From: Metabacillus halosaccharovorans
GTDB taxonomy: Bacteria > Bacillota > Bacilli > Bacillales > Bacillaceae
Length of the DNA: 64,000 nt
Direction of reading: 5' to 3'
Assembly (NCBI RefSeq): GCF_002019635.1
Contig: NZ_KV917371.1
Location: 620,001 to 684,000, forward strand
A program made the position numbers and the translations under genes. The notes beneath the pieces were generated by a model. The model did no database searches, was not told the DNA's origin, and saw only the letters and a list, made by a program, of their open reading frames with translations. Below are positions 25,668-34,281 of the stretch, one piece after another; position 1 is the first letter of the stretch; every line of letters starts with the position of its first letter.

Positions 25668-27014
25668 TTAAGCATGAAAGAACTGCTTTAATTTTGGGAT
25701 TCTTTGAATGAAAAGCCAATCAATCAGCCAAACAACAATGATCGATACCCCGACCAACGGGAAAATAATACCTAATATAATTAATAGAATCAGAAATCCT
25801 TTTACTTTCCTTGCGCTGGGTGCTTTTGGCGCACTAAGATCATGTTTCCTTTTTCGAATTAGCCACAAATAATAGCCGCTAAATGCCACAAAGATAATTC
25901 CCCAGCAAATGATAAGACTAATTAATTGATTGAACCAGCCAAACTGTGTCCCTTTATGAAGAGTAACTCCCAAAGCCACTACTTTGCCAATGAATCCATA
26001 ATTATCAAACCGATAGTCCGTTAAAACTGCACCCGTATATTGATCCACATGCATCGTTAACTCATCCTGTGCTTTTGGTGGATAAGCTGATAATGTATAA
26101 ACTCCAGTTGAATCACTTGGCATATAGATCGTATAGCTTGGATGAATTCCTTCACGTTCTGCAACTGTAACCACTTCATCAATCGGTATTGGAATAAATC
26201 CCTCTACTTCTGAAGAGGGGATTTCAAGGTTTTCAGCGGCCCATGGTACGTCTGCAATCTCCTTTGTTTGGATCGTTGAAGTTGGCGCACTTCCGAAATA
26301 AATGGAAGGCGGGTATCCTACACCTGTTTGTGTGGCGAAGTTTTGGAAATGACCTCCCCAGAACCCTGACCAAGGCAGTCCTGTCAAGATTAAGAACAGC
26401 ATACCAGCTGTGATCCAGAATCCTGGCACAGCATGCAAGTCCCTCACGAGGATCTTTTTGCCCTTTTTAAATCGGGGAATAACAACTCCTGAAATGGTGA
26501 ATTTTTTCTTAGGCATCCACAAATAAAAACCAGTAATAACAAGGATAACAGCCCAACATGCCACTAACTCAACGATTCGGTCACCAACTGTACCTGCCAT
26601 TAATTCACCATGGAACTCTTCTATTTTATCCATGATTCGATCTTCGTTGTTCAATTCTCCGATAACGTTTCCTGTATAAGGGTCACTAAAAATGGTAAGT
26701 GATTCATCATGATTCATAATGCCAACTTCACTCGAACGATTTTCTGACTCTCCAGGTCGAAATGTTGTTACAACCGCATCAGGATAGTGTTTTTTCACTT
26801 CCTCAATCTGAGAAGTTGGTGAAATTCTCTCATCCTGCGGAGTTACCTCATAAAGGTCTTTATAGAGAAAATTCTCAATCTGTGGCTTATATAAATAAAT
26901 CGAACCCGTAACTGCTAGAATAATAAGAAACGGGGCAATGAGCAGCCCTGCATAAAAATGCCATCTCCACACCGTCTTATACAGAGAAGGTCGTGTTTGC
27001 TTATCTGTTTTCAT
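25668..27014 (-). CDS. PepSY-associated transmembrane helix protein
   Basis: 448 aa from the ATG at 27014. Helix 1 lies in HFYAGLLIAPFLIILAVTGSIYLY, typical of the PepSY_TM family; further helices with LHAVPGFW and HKGTQFGW His pairs are likely haem or metal ligands. Two extracytoplasmic PepSY-like domains lie between the helices. Related proteins act in transmembrane electron transfer or iron/copper reduction. It is transcribed with the YtkA-like lipoprotein and is divergent from a two-component operon ending in SCO1. Confidence 0.86.
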   Translation of the reverse strand: MKTDKQTRPSLYKTVWRWHFYAGLLIAPFLIILAVTGSIYLYKPQIENFLYKDLYEVTPQDERISPTSQIEEVKKHYPDAVVTTFRPGESENRSSEVGIMNHDESLTIFSDPYTGNVIGELNNEDRIMDKIEEFHGELMAGTVGDRIVELVACWAVILVITGFYLWMPKKKFTISGVVIPRFKKGKKILVRDLHAVPGFWITAGMLFLILTGLPWSGFWGGHFQNFATQTGVGYPPSIYFGSAPTSTIQTKEIADVPWAAENLEIPSSEVEGFIPIPIDEVVTVAEREGIHPSYTIYMPSDSTGVYTLSAYPPKAQDELTMHVDQYTGAVLTDYRFDNYGFIGKVVALGVTLHKGTQFGWFNQLISLIICWGIIFVAFSGYYLWLIRKRKHDLSAPKAPSARKVKGFLILLIILGIIFPLVGVSIIVVWLIDWLFIQRIPKLKQFFHA

Positions 27015-27082
27015 CACTTCTGTAACTCCTCTTCCATTATTTTTTTCTTTAGATATCATAATAAAAGAAAAATGTGTGGGAA

Positions 27083-27140
27083 TTGTGAAGAAAACTATTT
27101 TCTGAACAGTAGACTATTAAAACTCACAAAAACTTCACAA
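27083..27140. promoter_or_regulatory. Candidate response-regulator sites between PepSY and RR genes
   Basis: Two direct TCACAA repeats at 27124-27129 and 27135-27140 are 11 bp apart, about one helical turn, as OmpR-family regulators prefer. TTGTGA at 27083-27088 is the same motif inverted, nearer the PepSY gene. Control of both operons is inferred. Confidence 0.5.
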
Positions 27141-27201
27141 CTTAAAAGTAAAATGATATGTATGATAGATAATCATAGTGTAAATAAGTGAGGGACATCG
27201 G

Positions 27202-27876
27202 ATGAGTGTAACCATAATGATTATTGAAGACGAAGACCAAATGAGACAACTGGTCAAAACCTTTCTACTAAAAGAAGGATACTCGGTACTAGAAGCCTCA
27301 AATGGAATTGATGCACTTTCCAAAATCAAACACAATATACCTGACCTTTTACTAGTCGATGTCATGATGCCCTATATGGACGGATTCACATTTGCAAATG
27401 AAGTGAAAAAAACCCATGACATTCCACTGATCTTTTTAACCGCAAAAGGAGAAGAATGGGATAAAATCCATGGGTTAAAATTAGGCGGTGATGACTATAT
27501 TGTAAAGCCGTTCCATCCCGGAGAATTATTAGCAAGAATCGAATCGGTTTTAAGAAGGGCAAAAGTAGCCACTACACCAGCTTCCAGAAAATCAATCGGT
27601 CCGCTTACATTAGATTTAGATTCACACTCTGCTATGATAGATGGTCAATCCCTATCTTTAACATTAAAGGAATATGAGCTATTGCTTCTGCTTGCAACAA
27701 ATAACGGGAAAGTTTTTTCGAGAGAACAGCTATTACAATCCATTTGGGGTTATTCTTATACTGGCAGTGAACGAACAGTTGATACACATATTAAGACACT
27801 TCGTTTGAAACTAAAGCAACATGGCACTCTTATTCAAACTGTTTGGGGAAAAGGCTATAAAGTAAGACTTCCATAA
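27202..27876 (+). CDS. OmpR/PhoB-family response regulator
   Basis: 224 aa. The receiver domain has acidic pocket Glu9-Asp12, phosphoacceptor Asp53 (LVDVMMPYMDGF), Thr80 and Lys102 (VKPF). The winged-helix output domain from about 130 shows GKVFSREQLLQSIWGYSYTGSERTVDTHIKTLR. Its TAA stop lies inside a perfect 13-bp hairpin, and a repeat element of about 150 bp separates it from the kinase gene. Partner of the downstream kinase. Confidence 0.92.
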   Translation: MSVTIMIIEDEDQMRQLVKTFLLKEGYSVLEASNGIDALSKIKHNIPDLLLVDVMMPYMDGFTFANEVKKTHDIPLIFLTAKGEEWDKIHGLKLGGDDYIVKPFHPGELLARIESVLRRAKVATTPASRKSIGPLTLDLDSHSAMIDGQSLSLTLKEYELLLLLATNNGKVFSREQLLQSIWGYSYTGSERTVDTHIKTLRLKLKQHGTLIQTVWGKGYKVRLP

Positions 27877-28060
27877 GTGGGGGTTTTCTTCATCCCCCAC
27901 TTATGGTTAGCGAAACTTATCACGCCCAAAGCGCCACATCCTGTGGCTCCGCCTGACTTGGACGTCCTGTCCTTCGTCGGATCTTTACGGGCAGTCTCCC
28001 ACTTATATTCTTTGGTTTCTCTCGAATCTTGAAGTCGGAGTCATACTGCCCGTTAAGAAT
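27871..28060 (+). repeat. Structured repeat element inside the two-component operon
   Basis: A perfect hairpin CCATAAGTGGGGG / CCCCCACTTATGG (27871-27906) overlaps the response-regulator stop. After it come CACATCCTGTGGC and GACGTCCTGTCC, short blocks like those seen at 52325-52515, and an ACGGGCAGT / ACTGCCCGT inverted repeat (about 27989 and 28045). This looks like a dispersed Bacillus-type intergenic repeat inserted in the operon. Confidence 0.6.
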
Positions 28061-28082
28061 GGGATAAAGTAGAGGTGTAAAG

Positions 28083-29492
28083 GTGAGAACTTTATCTTTA
28101 AGTCAGAAAGTATTTTTACTAATTTTAATCAGTATTGGGAGCACCATTTTGTTTTCATTTTTCTTTTTACATTTTTTATACAAAGATCTATACCTGGACA
28201 GCATCCGTGAATCTGTTATTTACCAAGGAGAAAACACTGCCTCCCATTATCATTACGGCTCATTAAACGAAGAAATTATCGAAAAGATCCATTGGTTTAA
28301 TATTGTATCAGAATATGAAGTATTAGTTGTTGATACATTTGATGAGCTTCAGGAGTATTTTCCTTATCAAATTGGTAATGAGTCGTTGATAAATTATGAG
28401 GATAAAGAAACATTATCTCAAGGAAATTATATTTTAAAAGAAGGCTATGTAAAAGAATTTGACCGGAATATCGTTGGTGCTATGTTTCCTATTCAAAACG
28501 AAACAGAACTAATCGGAATTGTCTATATCTATGTCCCGTTAGCCGCGATGCAGGAAGTATTTGAAGGCAGTTTACCTATTCTTATTTTAGCAGGAATGAT
28601 CTTTTTCATTTTGTTGTTAATTATCGTCAATAGAATCAGGCATTCACTCTTCAAGCCGTTAACAGATATGCAGGTATTATCCAAAGAGGTGGCAAAAGGA
28701 AATTACTCAAGCAGGCTTCCATTAACAAGTTCTGATGAAGTTGGACAACTAGCCGATGCATTCAATCTTATGAGTTCATCACTGGAAGAGCAGGAAAAAA
28801 GAAAAAAGGAGTTTCTTTCAAATGTTGTCCATGAACTCAGGACACCTCTCACCTATATTGCCGGCTATACACAAGCATTAAAGCAGCAGCTATATTCTTC
28901 TAAGGAAGAAGCAGACAGCTATTTAACAACGATCGAAAAAGAAACAGATCGACTGAACAAAATTGTTCACGACCTTATTGAACTCAGTCATTTAGAAGCA
29001 AATTTATATGTGTTAGAACAAGAACCTATTGCTATGGCACAATTGCTGTATGATACGGTTGACCTTTTTAAAATTCGCTTGGCCCAAAAAAAGATTCAAT
29101 ACTCAACAAAAGTTCAAGAAGATGTAATCATCGTTGGCGATATTAAACGGATTGAACAAGTCTTGTATAACGTGATTGATAATGCGATCAAATACTCACC
29201 TTTACATAGCGAAGTATTGATTGATTTAGGGACGGATCATGACAAGATGGTCCTTACTGTTACTAATAAGGGGCATGTGATTGACAAGGAGGATATTCAA
29301 AGAATCGGCGAGCGTTTCTTCCGCACGGATAAAGCAAGAAATCGTTCGACAGGTGGAACAGGCTTAGGTCTCTCAATCGTCAAACAAATCGTCACCTTGC
29401 ATAACGGCACCTTTTCGATCACAAGTGACAATCAAACCGGTACAGTTGTAACTGTCCGAATTCCATTATTATCTGAGGAGAACACATCATGA
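28083..29492 (+). CDS. Sensor histidine kinase
   Basis: 469 aa from the GTG at 28083. TM1 (about 10-32), an extracytoplasmic sensor of about 130 residues, TM2 (165-183), HAMP (about 183-235), HisKA with His250 (HELRTPL), and HATPase_c with N box NVIDNAIKYS and G box GTGLGLSIV. The sensor region has no cysteine pair that would indicate metal binding, though it has HYHYG near the membrane. It pairs with the upstream regulator and overlaps the SCO1 gene by four bases. Confidence 0.92.
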   Translation: MRTLSLSQKVFLLILISIGSTILFSFFFLHFLYKDLYLDSIRESVIYQGENTASHYHYGSLNEEIIEKIHWFNIVSEYEVLVVDTFDELQEYFPYQIGNESLINYEDKETLSQGNYILKEGYVKEFDRNIVGAMFPIQNETELIGIVYIYVPLAAMQEVFEGSLPILILAGMIFFILLLIIVNRIRHSLFKPLTDMQVLSKEVAKGNYSSRLPLTSSDEVGQLADAFNLMSSSLEEQEKRKKEFLSNVVHELRTPLTYIAGYTQALKQQLYSSKEEADSYLTTIEKETDRLNKIVHDLIELSHLEANLYVLEQEPIAMAQLLYDTVDLFKIRLAQKKIQYSTKVQEDVIIVGDIKRIEQVLYNVIDNAIKYSPLHSEVLIDLGTDHDKMVLTVTNKGHVIDKEDIQRIGERFFRTDKARNRSTGGTGLGLSIVKQIVTLHNGTFSITSDNQTGTVVTVRIPLLSEENTS

Positions 29493-30052
29493 AAAAAGTT
29501 TCCCTTTTCGTCATCATATGCTGTATGTTTTTATCGGCATGCAGCGCGAAAGACGAGCCATCTTTTCAAATGAAATCTTTTTCATATACAGATCAAAATG
29601 GACAACCCTTCGGATCCGAAAACCTAAAAGATAAGGTTTGGATCGCGAACTTTATTTTTACAAGTTGTGAGACGGTTTGTCCTCCAATGACAGCAAGCAT
29701 GTCTGCCCTGCAAAAGGAACTAAAAAACCAAAATCTTGACGTTGAACTTGTTTCCTTCAGTGTTGATCCAACGATTGATACTGTGGATGTCTTAAAAACT
29801 TTTATGGAGAAATTCACAGTAGATTCATCAAACTGGCATATGCTGACAGGCTACAGTCAAAAAGAAATAGAGGAATTTGCAAGAGAGGAATTTCAAACTC
29901 TTGTTCAAAAGCCGTCATCATCTGACCAGGTGATTCATTCAACAAGCTTTTATGTAGTCGATAAAAATGGAGAAGTTGTGAGCAACTTTGGGTTTCAGCA
30001 GAGTCATTTTGATGAGTTAATTCCGGAAGTAAAGAAACTACTGAAGTCATAA
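29489..30052 (+). CDS. SCO1/SenC-type copper chaperone or thiol-redox lipoprotein
   Basis: 187 aa. Lipobox LSAC (Cys18) anchors it outside the membrane. The thioredoxin-like SCO fold carries Cys60 and Cys64 (SCETVCPPM) and His150 (VIHSTSF), the three copper ligands of the family. SCO1 proteins deliver copper to cytochrome oxidase CuA or act as thiol reductants. Its place as the last gene of a two-component operon, next to PepSY and YtkA-like genes, points to a copper or redox response. Confidence 0.9.
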   Translation: MKKVSLFVIICCMFLSACSAKDEPSFQMKSFSYTDQNGQPFGSENLKDKVWIANFIFTSCETVCPPMTASMSALQKELKNQNLDVELVSFSVDPTIDTVDVLKTFMEKFTVDSSNWHMLTGYSQKEIEEFAREEFQTLVQKPSSSDQVIHSTSFYVVDKNGEVVSNFGFQQSHFDELIPEVKKLLKS

Positions 30053-30503
30053 ATGAATGTTTTCATTTAGCATACTAAGGAGTAAACCCTAATTAGATTA
30101 AAAATATCTGGACGAAATTTGCTGATCTACTAACCAATTTCGATTATTATTGGGCTAGAGAGGTTCGATACCATGTACTATCCAGCTTCATTTAGTAAAG
30201 AATTCTAACAAACATTTAGATTTTAGGATCTTTATCACAACAGTGAACAAGCATTAATTTTAGTAGTAAAGATGGAGGCAAAAACATGAGATTTCTAAGT
30301 TTTCAATGCATTTTTATTTTCCATATGGACACAACCCTTAAGGTAGAAACATGTTAATACTTAACTAAGTTGTGTCCAAAACCATACTAGCTTTATTCCG
30401 CACCTACATTTATGTTCGAAATAGGAACAATAAAGCCAAGGCGTGATATGTTGATGAATAATATTTTTGTGATCTTAAGAAATAGAACCATACAAACAAA
30501 AAA
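30053..30503. other. Gene-free stretch between SCO1 and orphan gerA
   Basis: No supported gene of usual size. A 23-codon frame with GGAGG (start near 30286) is too short to trust. GGACACAAC and GTTGTGTCC (about 30327-30377) form a 9-bp inverted repeat around it. Confidence 0.4.
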
Positions 30504-31955
30504 CTAATCCTCATCCTCAGTATAAGTGTGTTTGCTATTAATTAGTGTCTGTAAATCTGATCTAAAGAATATATCTTTCAATTCCTCTAGTTTAAATGGA
30601 ATCACCGGGGACAGAAAGGGAACTCCAATTGATTTAAGACTCACCATATAAATAATTTGAATAGTTGCAGCAATGATCATTCCGCTAAATCCAAAAAAAT
30701 TAGCAACTATCATAAAAAGAAATCTTAAAATATTTTCAGCCGCTAGCGTTCCTCTGTTAGCGAGTAAATAACTACAAATAGCTGTTATACCTACTATTAT
30801 GAGGCTAACTGGATGAACTAATTTTGCCGTAACAGCCGTTTCGCCTACTACAATGGTTCCAATTAAGGAAAGCAAAATCACAGCACTCTTAGGAATCCGA
30901 AATGAAGAATCGAATAATATTCTTATGAAGAATAATAGAAACACCATTTCCCAAAAGGTTGGCATTAACTCATCCTTAGTTATTAAAGCCTTTGAAACAT
31001 TGTTAGGTAACCCCTTTTTGTGAAAATTTGCTATCGCAATATATACACCAGGTAAGTATACAGCTAAGATAAAGGCAATCATTCTTATGATTCGATTTGT
31101 AAACCATCCCATTTTTATATGGAATTCATCTGGCGACTGAAACATCTCCATAAAAAGTGTGGGTGCAATGATAGCATGAGGGATACCATCTACTATAATA
31201 GCTACTCTTCCCTCATATAATGAAGATGTTACTCCATCAATTCGTACTGTAGTTCTTACTAGATTGAAAAATGTTTTTGGTTTACCTTCCAATGCATCTT
31301 CCACAACTTTTGAATTGAGTAAATATTTTACTTTAAGGTTTTTTAACCGTTTACGTACTTCCATTAAGATCCCTTTATCAACAGTACCTTCTATAAATAA
31401 TATTGAAACAGCGCTCTTCGAAATTGTTCCAAATTCCATTGCCTCTACGCATAAGTCCGGCGTTTTTATTGAACTTCTTATTAAATTAATATTTGTTTTC
31501 ATTTGCTCTGTTAGCCCAACAACCGGCCCCCTTGGTGACCGTTCTCCTAGTGATTCTTCCAGGCTTCGTTCCTTCCACTTTGCGGAAGGAACGATAATTC
31601 CTTTCTGATACCCATTAATCAAAATAACGGTATTTCCTTGTACGATAGCATCTATTAAGTCATTATACTGATTTGTGATATTCACATCCGCTGCTTCAAT
31701 AAATCTTTCGATCATTTCGTCAATAAGTGATTCATTAAACTCTACAGTTTTAAAAGGCTTTAATAAAGGTTTGACTACATATTCCTGTATGCAGTCTGTA
31801 TCAATAATTCCGTCTAAATAGACAATACTGATTTCGAAAGAACTTTTGATATCAGTTTTTATTTTTCTTGCGATAAGGTCAGAGGTATGATGAAATGTAT
31901 TTTTTATATTGCTAATATTTTCTTGAAGGCAATCTTTCAATTCTTGCTTAACCAT
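30504..31955 (-). CDS. Orphan GerA-family spore germination protein
   Basis: 483 aa from the ATG at 31955. The N-terminal soluble domain carries MKTNINLIRSSIKTPDL, and the membrane domain has FIRILFDSSFRIPKSAVILLSLIGTIVVGETAV, matching A subunits of germinant receptors. No B or C gene lies next to it. The signature usually reading ELxREAGxRxP is diverged (IRILFDSSFRIP). It may work with B and C subunits from other operons or be a specialised A protein. Confidence 0.87.
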   Translation of the reverse strand: MVKQELKDCLQENISNIKNTFHHTSDLIARKIKTDIKSSFEISIVYLDGIIDTDCIQEYVVKPLLKPFKTVEFNESLIDEMIERFIEAADVNITNQYNDLIDAIVQGNTVILINGYQKGIIVPSAKWKERSLEESLGERSPRGPVVGLTEQMKTNINLIRSSIKTPDLCVEAMEFGTISKSAVSILFIEGTVDKGILMEVRKRLKNLKVKYLLNSKVVEDALEGKPKTFFNLVRTTVRIDGVTSSLYEGRVAIIVDGIPHAIIAPTLFMEMFQSPDEFHIKMGWFTNRIIRMIAFILAVYLPGVYIAIANFHKKGLPNNVSKALITKDELMPTFWEMVFLLFFIRILFDSSFRIPKSAVILLSLIGTIVVGETAVTAKLVHPVSLIIVGITAICSYLLANRGTLAAENILRFLFMIVANFFGFSGMIIAATIQIIYMVSLKSIGVPFLSPVIPFKLEELKDIFFRSDLQTLINSKHTYTEDED

Positions 31956-32035
31956 AAATTTCACCCTTAAAGTTTTTTTCTCTATTTTAGTTTGTGGAAA
32001 TATCTAAAATTTCATCCATATTTGTGAATATAAAA

Positions 32036-32063
32036 AGCACTATTCTTATTCAAGAACAGTGCT
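32036..32063 (-). terminator. Terminator hairpin copy 1 (duplicated segment)
   Basis: AGCACTATTCTT / AAGAACAGTGCT stem with T run on the minus strand. An almost identical hairpin lies at 39806-39833 after the intact acetyltransferase. Confidence 0.7.
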
Positions 32064-32131
32064 CGATTGCTTATAAACAAAGAAATTCATTTATTATTGT
32101 CTGGTATTACTTTTTAAACTTGTATTGAAAA

Positions 32132-32368
32132 CTAATCTTGATATACTTTTTGTGTTTCATATTTAAATCCATGATACTGATAGTTTTGTTTTTTGTATAT
32201 TTCTCTAGGGGTATCTTTTCCGTCGGCTACTAATATGACAATTTTCTCGGGAAATGATTCCATTACAAATCTTTGTAACCTGCTCCCTATTCCTTTGTTT
32301 TGATTATCAATTTCTGCTGTCCCTCAAATAAGCTTCAGCATCTTGAAATTCAGTTAAAGATGCTGAAG
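32132..32368 (-). pseudogene. Truncated, internally deleted copy of the GNAT gene at 39899-40657
   Basis: The 3' part matches the end of the 252-aa acetyltransferase gene nearly base for base, including the stop codon and the terminator beyond it. About 22 bases are missing near 32299, and a larger block of several hundred bases is missing at about 32321, joining TCTGCTGT directly to CCCTCAAATAAGC. The remaining 5' end is lost. It cannot encode the enzyme. Confidence 0.85.
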
Positions 32369-32375
32369 TTTTTTT
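32333..32375 (+). terminator. Terminator-like hairpin formed at the pseudogene edge
   Basis: CTTCAGCATCTT / AAGATGCTGAAG is a perfect 12-bp stem with a 12-nt loop and seven T. The matching place in the intact gene has only a partial stem. Confidence 0.6.
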
Positions 32376-32513
32376 GATACGTCTAGACCTACGAATTTTA
32401 TGGTATCCTTCATAATAACTAGCTCCTTCCGTAATGTAGCTCTAATTTGGTTTTTTGTTTACTTACCAATAAACATTCTTACAAAATTAACCTACGAATT
32501 TACGAGTAAGGAG

Positions 32514-32611
32514 CTAGTTTCGTTCATGATAACTCGTCTTTCGCCTACGTGGTCTCAGCCTTTCCTCGACTCCCACAGAAGTCGAGTGTCTTCCGCTACA
32601 TTCCACTATAG
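32514..32611. repeat. Dispersed repeat, internally deleted copy
   Basis: Shares TAGTT(T)CGTTC, then a long block from GGTCTCAGCCTTTCCTC to GAGTGTCTTCC, and ATTCCACTATAG with the copy at 42092-42270. A plus-strand frame of 103 codons crosses it but has no coding character. Confidence 0.7.
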
Positions 32612-32717
32612 AGTTGAAACAATTGTATTAAACAACAATATTTGCGGATATAGAGGAAGAAAAATATCAAATTTAATATTCTTCATTCAGCCTCTGCATT
32701 CTGATACATAAGAGGAA

Positions 32718-33311
32718 TCAATGTTCTATTAAAAAGTCTATCATCCTGTTATATGCATTTTTTGAAGATTCACTATGATAGTTTGTAGAGTATGGATCAC
32801 TAAAACCATGATAACCGTTAAATTTATATGTAGGTATCTTCTTTTCTTCTAAGCTGCTTATCAATTTATCAACATCAAAAGATTGCTCTTCTTGAGGGAA
32901 AATTAGGATGGTAGGACAAAGTGGGACTACATCTAAAAAGTCTCGAATTCGTGATCCATAATAACCTACAACACCGCTAACAGATTCTTTATCACTGCAC
33001 AACCATGCAATAGTTGCTCCTACACTAAAACCGACAATGAAGACTTTTTGATAGTTGCCTTTTACTTCTACTAATAATTTTGTCATGATATCTGAAGCTT
33101 TAGAAAATCCAATGTTGCTTATAAAATTTCTATAAGCTTCATCCGCCTGTGAATATTCAAAAGCTTCTTCTTGACCTAGCAAGTCAGGGCAAATAACATC
33201 GTATCCTGCTTTATAAAGTGATTTGCACACTTCCTCTATATGGAGATTAATCCCATATATCTCATGAATAACTATAATAACAGCCTCTGAATTTTGATGT
33301 TTTAATCTCAC
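32718..33311 (-). CDS. Dienelactone hydrolase-like alpha/beta hydrolase
   Basis: 197 aa from the GTG at 33311 (GAGGT 5 nt upstream); the frame is open further but earlier starts lack ribosome-binding sites. Glu17 in VIHEIYG and the nucleophile elbow GFSVG (Ser96) match the dienelactone hydrolase family, although classic members use Cys at the nucleophile. His in GYHGFSDP near the C-terminus completes the triad. It probably hydrolyses an ester or lactone. Substrate unknown. Confidence 0.78.
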   Translation of the reverse strand: MRLKHQNSEAVIIVIHEIYGINLHIEEVCKSLYKAGYDVICPDLLGQEEAFEYSQADEAYRNFISNIGFSKASDIMTKLLVEVKGNYQKVFIVGFSVGATIAWLCSDKESVSGVVGYYGSRIRDFLDVVPLCPTILIFPQEEQSFDVDKLISSLEEKKIPTYKFNGYHGFSDPYSTNYHSESSKNAYNRMIDFLIEH

Positions 33312-33531
33312 GTTAAACCTCACATATTTTTTATTGATTATAACAAAAAAGCACATTCCTTTTAATGAAATTCGGTCTCGATTGTTGGAAGTTTTTATTC
33401 TTACCATAAAATAAATAGGGTTATACTTTATAGCAATTTAAGTTAGATAATTTTGACATATGTAAATGAACGCCATGATAAAATAAAGTAGACTAATAGT
33501 GAAATTTTTCATCAATATTGGGGTGAGATGG

Positions 33532-34281
33532 TTGGAGATTAATTGGGATATTGAGCTAAATACAATTGGGTTGGCTTGTACAATTCTTGCCTGGATGCTC
33601 CTTGCCTTTTGGTTATGGCGTACATACAATTTACAACATATCGAGGAAAGGCCGGATCTTTGGAAAGTAATGATTACTGTGTTTATTGGACTTTTTTCTT
33701 TTTCTCTTAACCTACCATTATTTGATGAGGTTCTTTCTTTAGCTGTTCTTCCTCTCGGGGTTTGGATTTCATATGGGATATTAAAGAGAAATGAGCGCTG
33801 GCAAGCGTATCGAAAATATGCTTGGATAGGCTTCCTTGGGAACTATATCTTTTTCGGAGCTGCGATACTGGCAATTGGATTATCAGGACTGTTTTATCCG
33901 AAAGATTCAATCGAGACATATCTTGCTGATGTTTCCAAAGTTGTGTTAATACCTATACACCCGTCAGGAAAAGAAGTTGACCTTAACATAACGAAACTAG
34001 AAGAATCTTTAGTTTCTTTTGAACGTGAACATGCGAATGTTGTTCAGTGGTATGAAGAAATTAGAGAGCAAAAATTGCCGACCGAGGAGAACATAGAACC
34101 GGAGAAAGCCCAAGAAAAGTTTCCCTATCTGTTAACAGGTGTGGAAGCAAAAGCAGGAGAACATGTTCAGGTATATGTAGAATTAGATGGAAAAGGGTTA
34201 CTGGTTACAACTGAAGATCGCCAATACTATTTTCGTTCTAACACAGCCTCCTTCCTGAAGGAAAGGGGGAGTGAAGAATGA
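33532..34281 (+). CDS. Membrane protein of unknown function, first gene of a pair
   Basis: 249 aa if started at the TTG at 33532 (GGGGTG 6 nt upstream); a GTG at 33499 is possible. Four N-terminal helices lie in residues about 8-120. A hydrophilic C-terminal domain of about 115 residues follows, with TKLEESLVSFEREHANVVQWYEE, which looks coiled. I do not recognise a family. Its stop overlaps the start of the next gene (ATGA), so the two are made together. Confidence 0.65.
   Translation: MEINWDIELNTIGLACTILAWMLLAFWLWRTYNLQHIEERPDLWKVMITVFIGLFSFSLNLPLFDEVLSLAVLPLGVWISYGILKRNERWQAYRKYAWIGFLGNYIFFGAAILAIGLSGLFYPKDSIETYLADVSKVVLIPIHPSGKEVDLNITKLEESLVSFEREHANVVQWYEEIREQKLPTEENIEPEKAQEKFPYLLTGVEAKAGEHVQVYVELDGKGLLVTTEDRQYYFRSNTASFLKERGSEE

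Noticed and set aside
32400-32711. 103-codon frame over the repeat
   Set aside because: Crosses a dispersed repeat and has no ribosome-binding site or domain.
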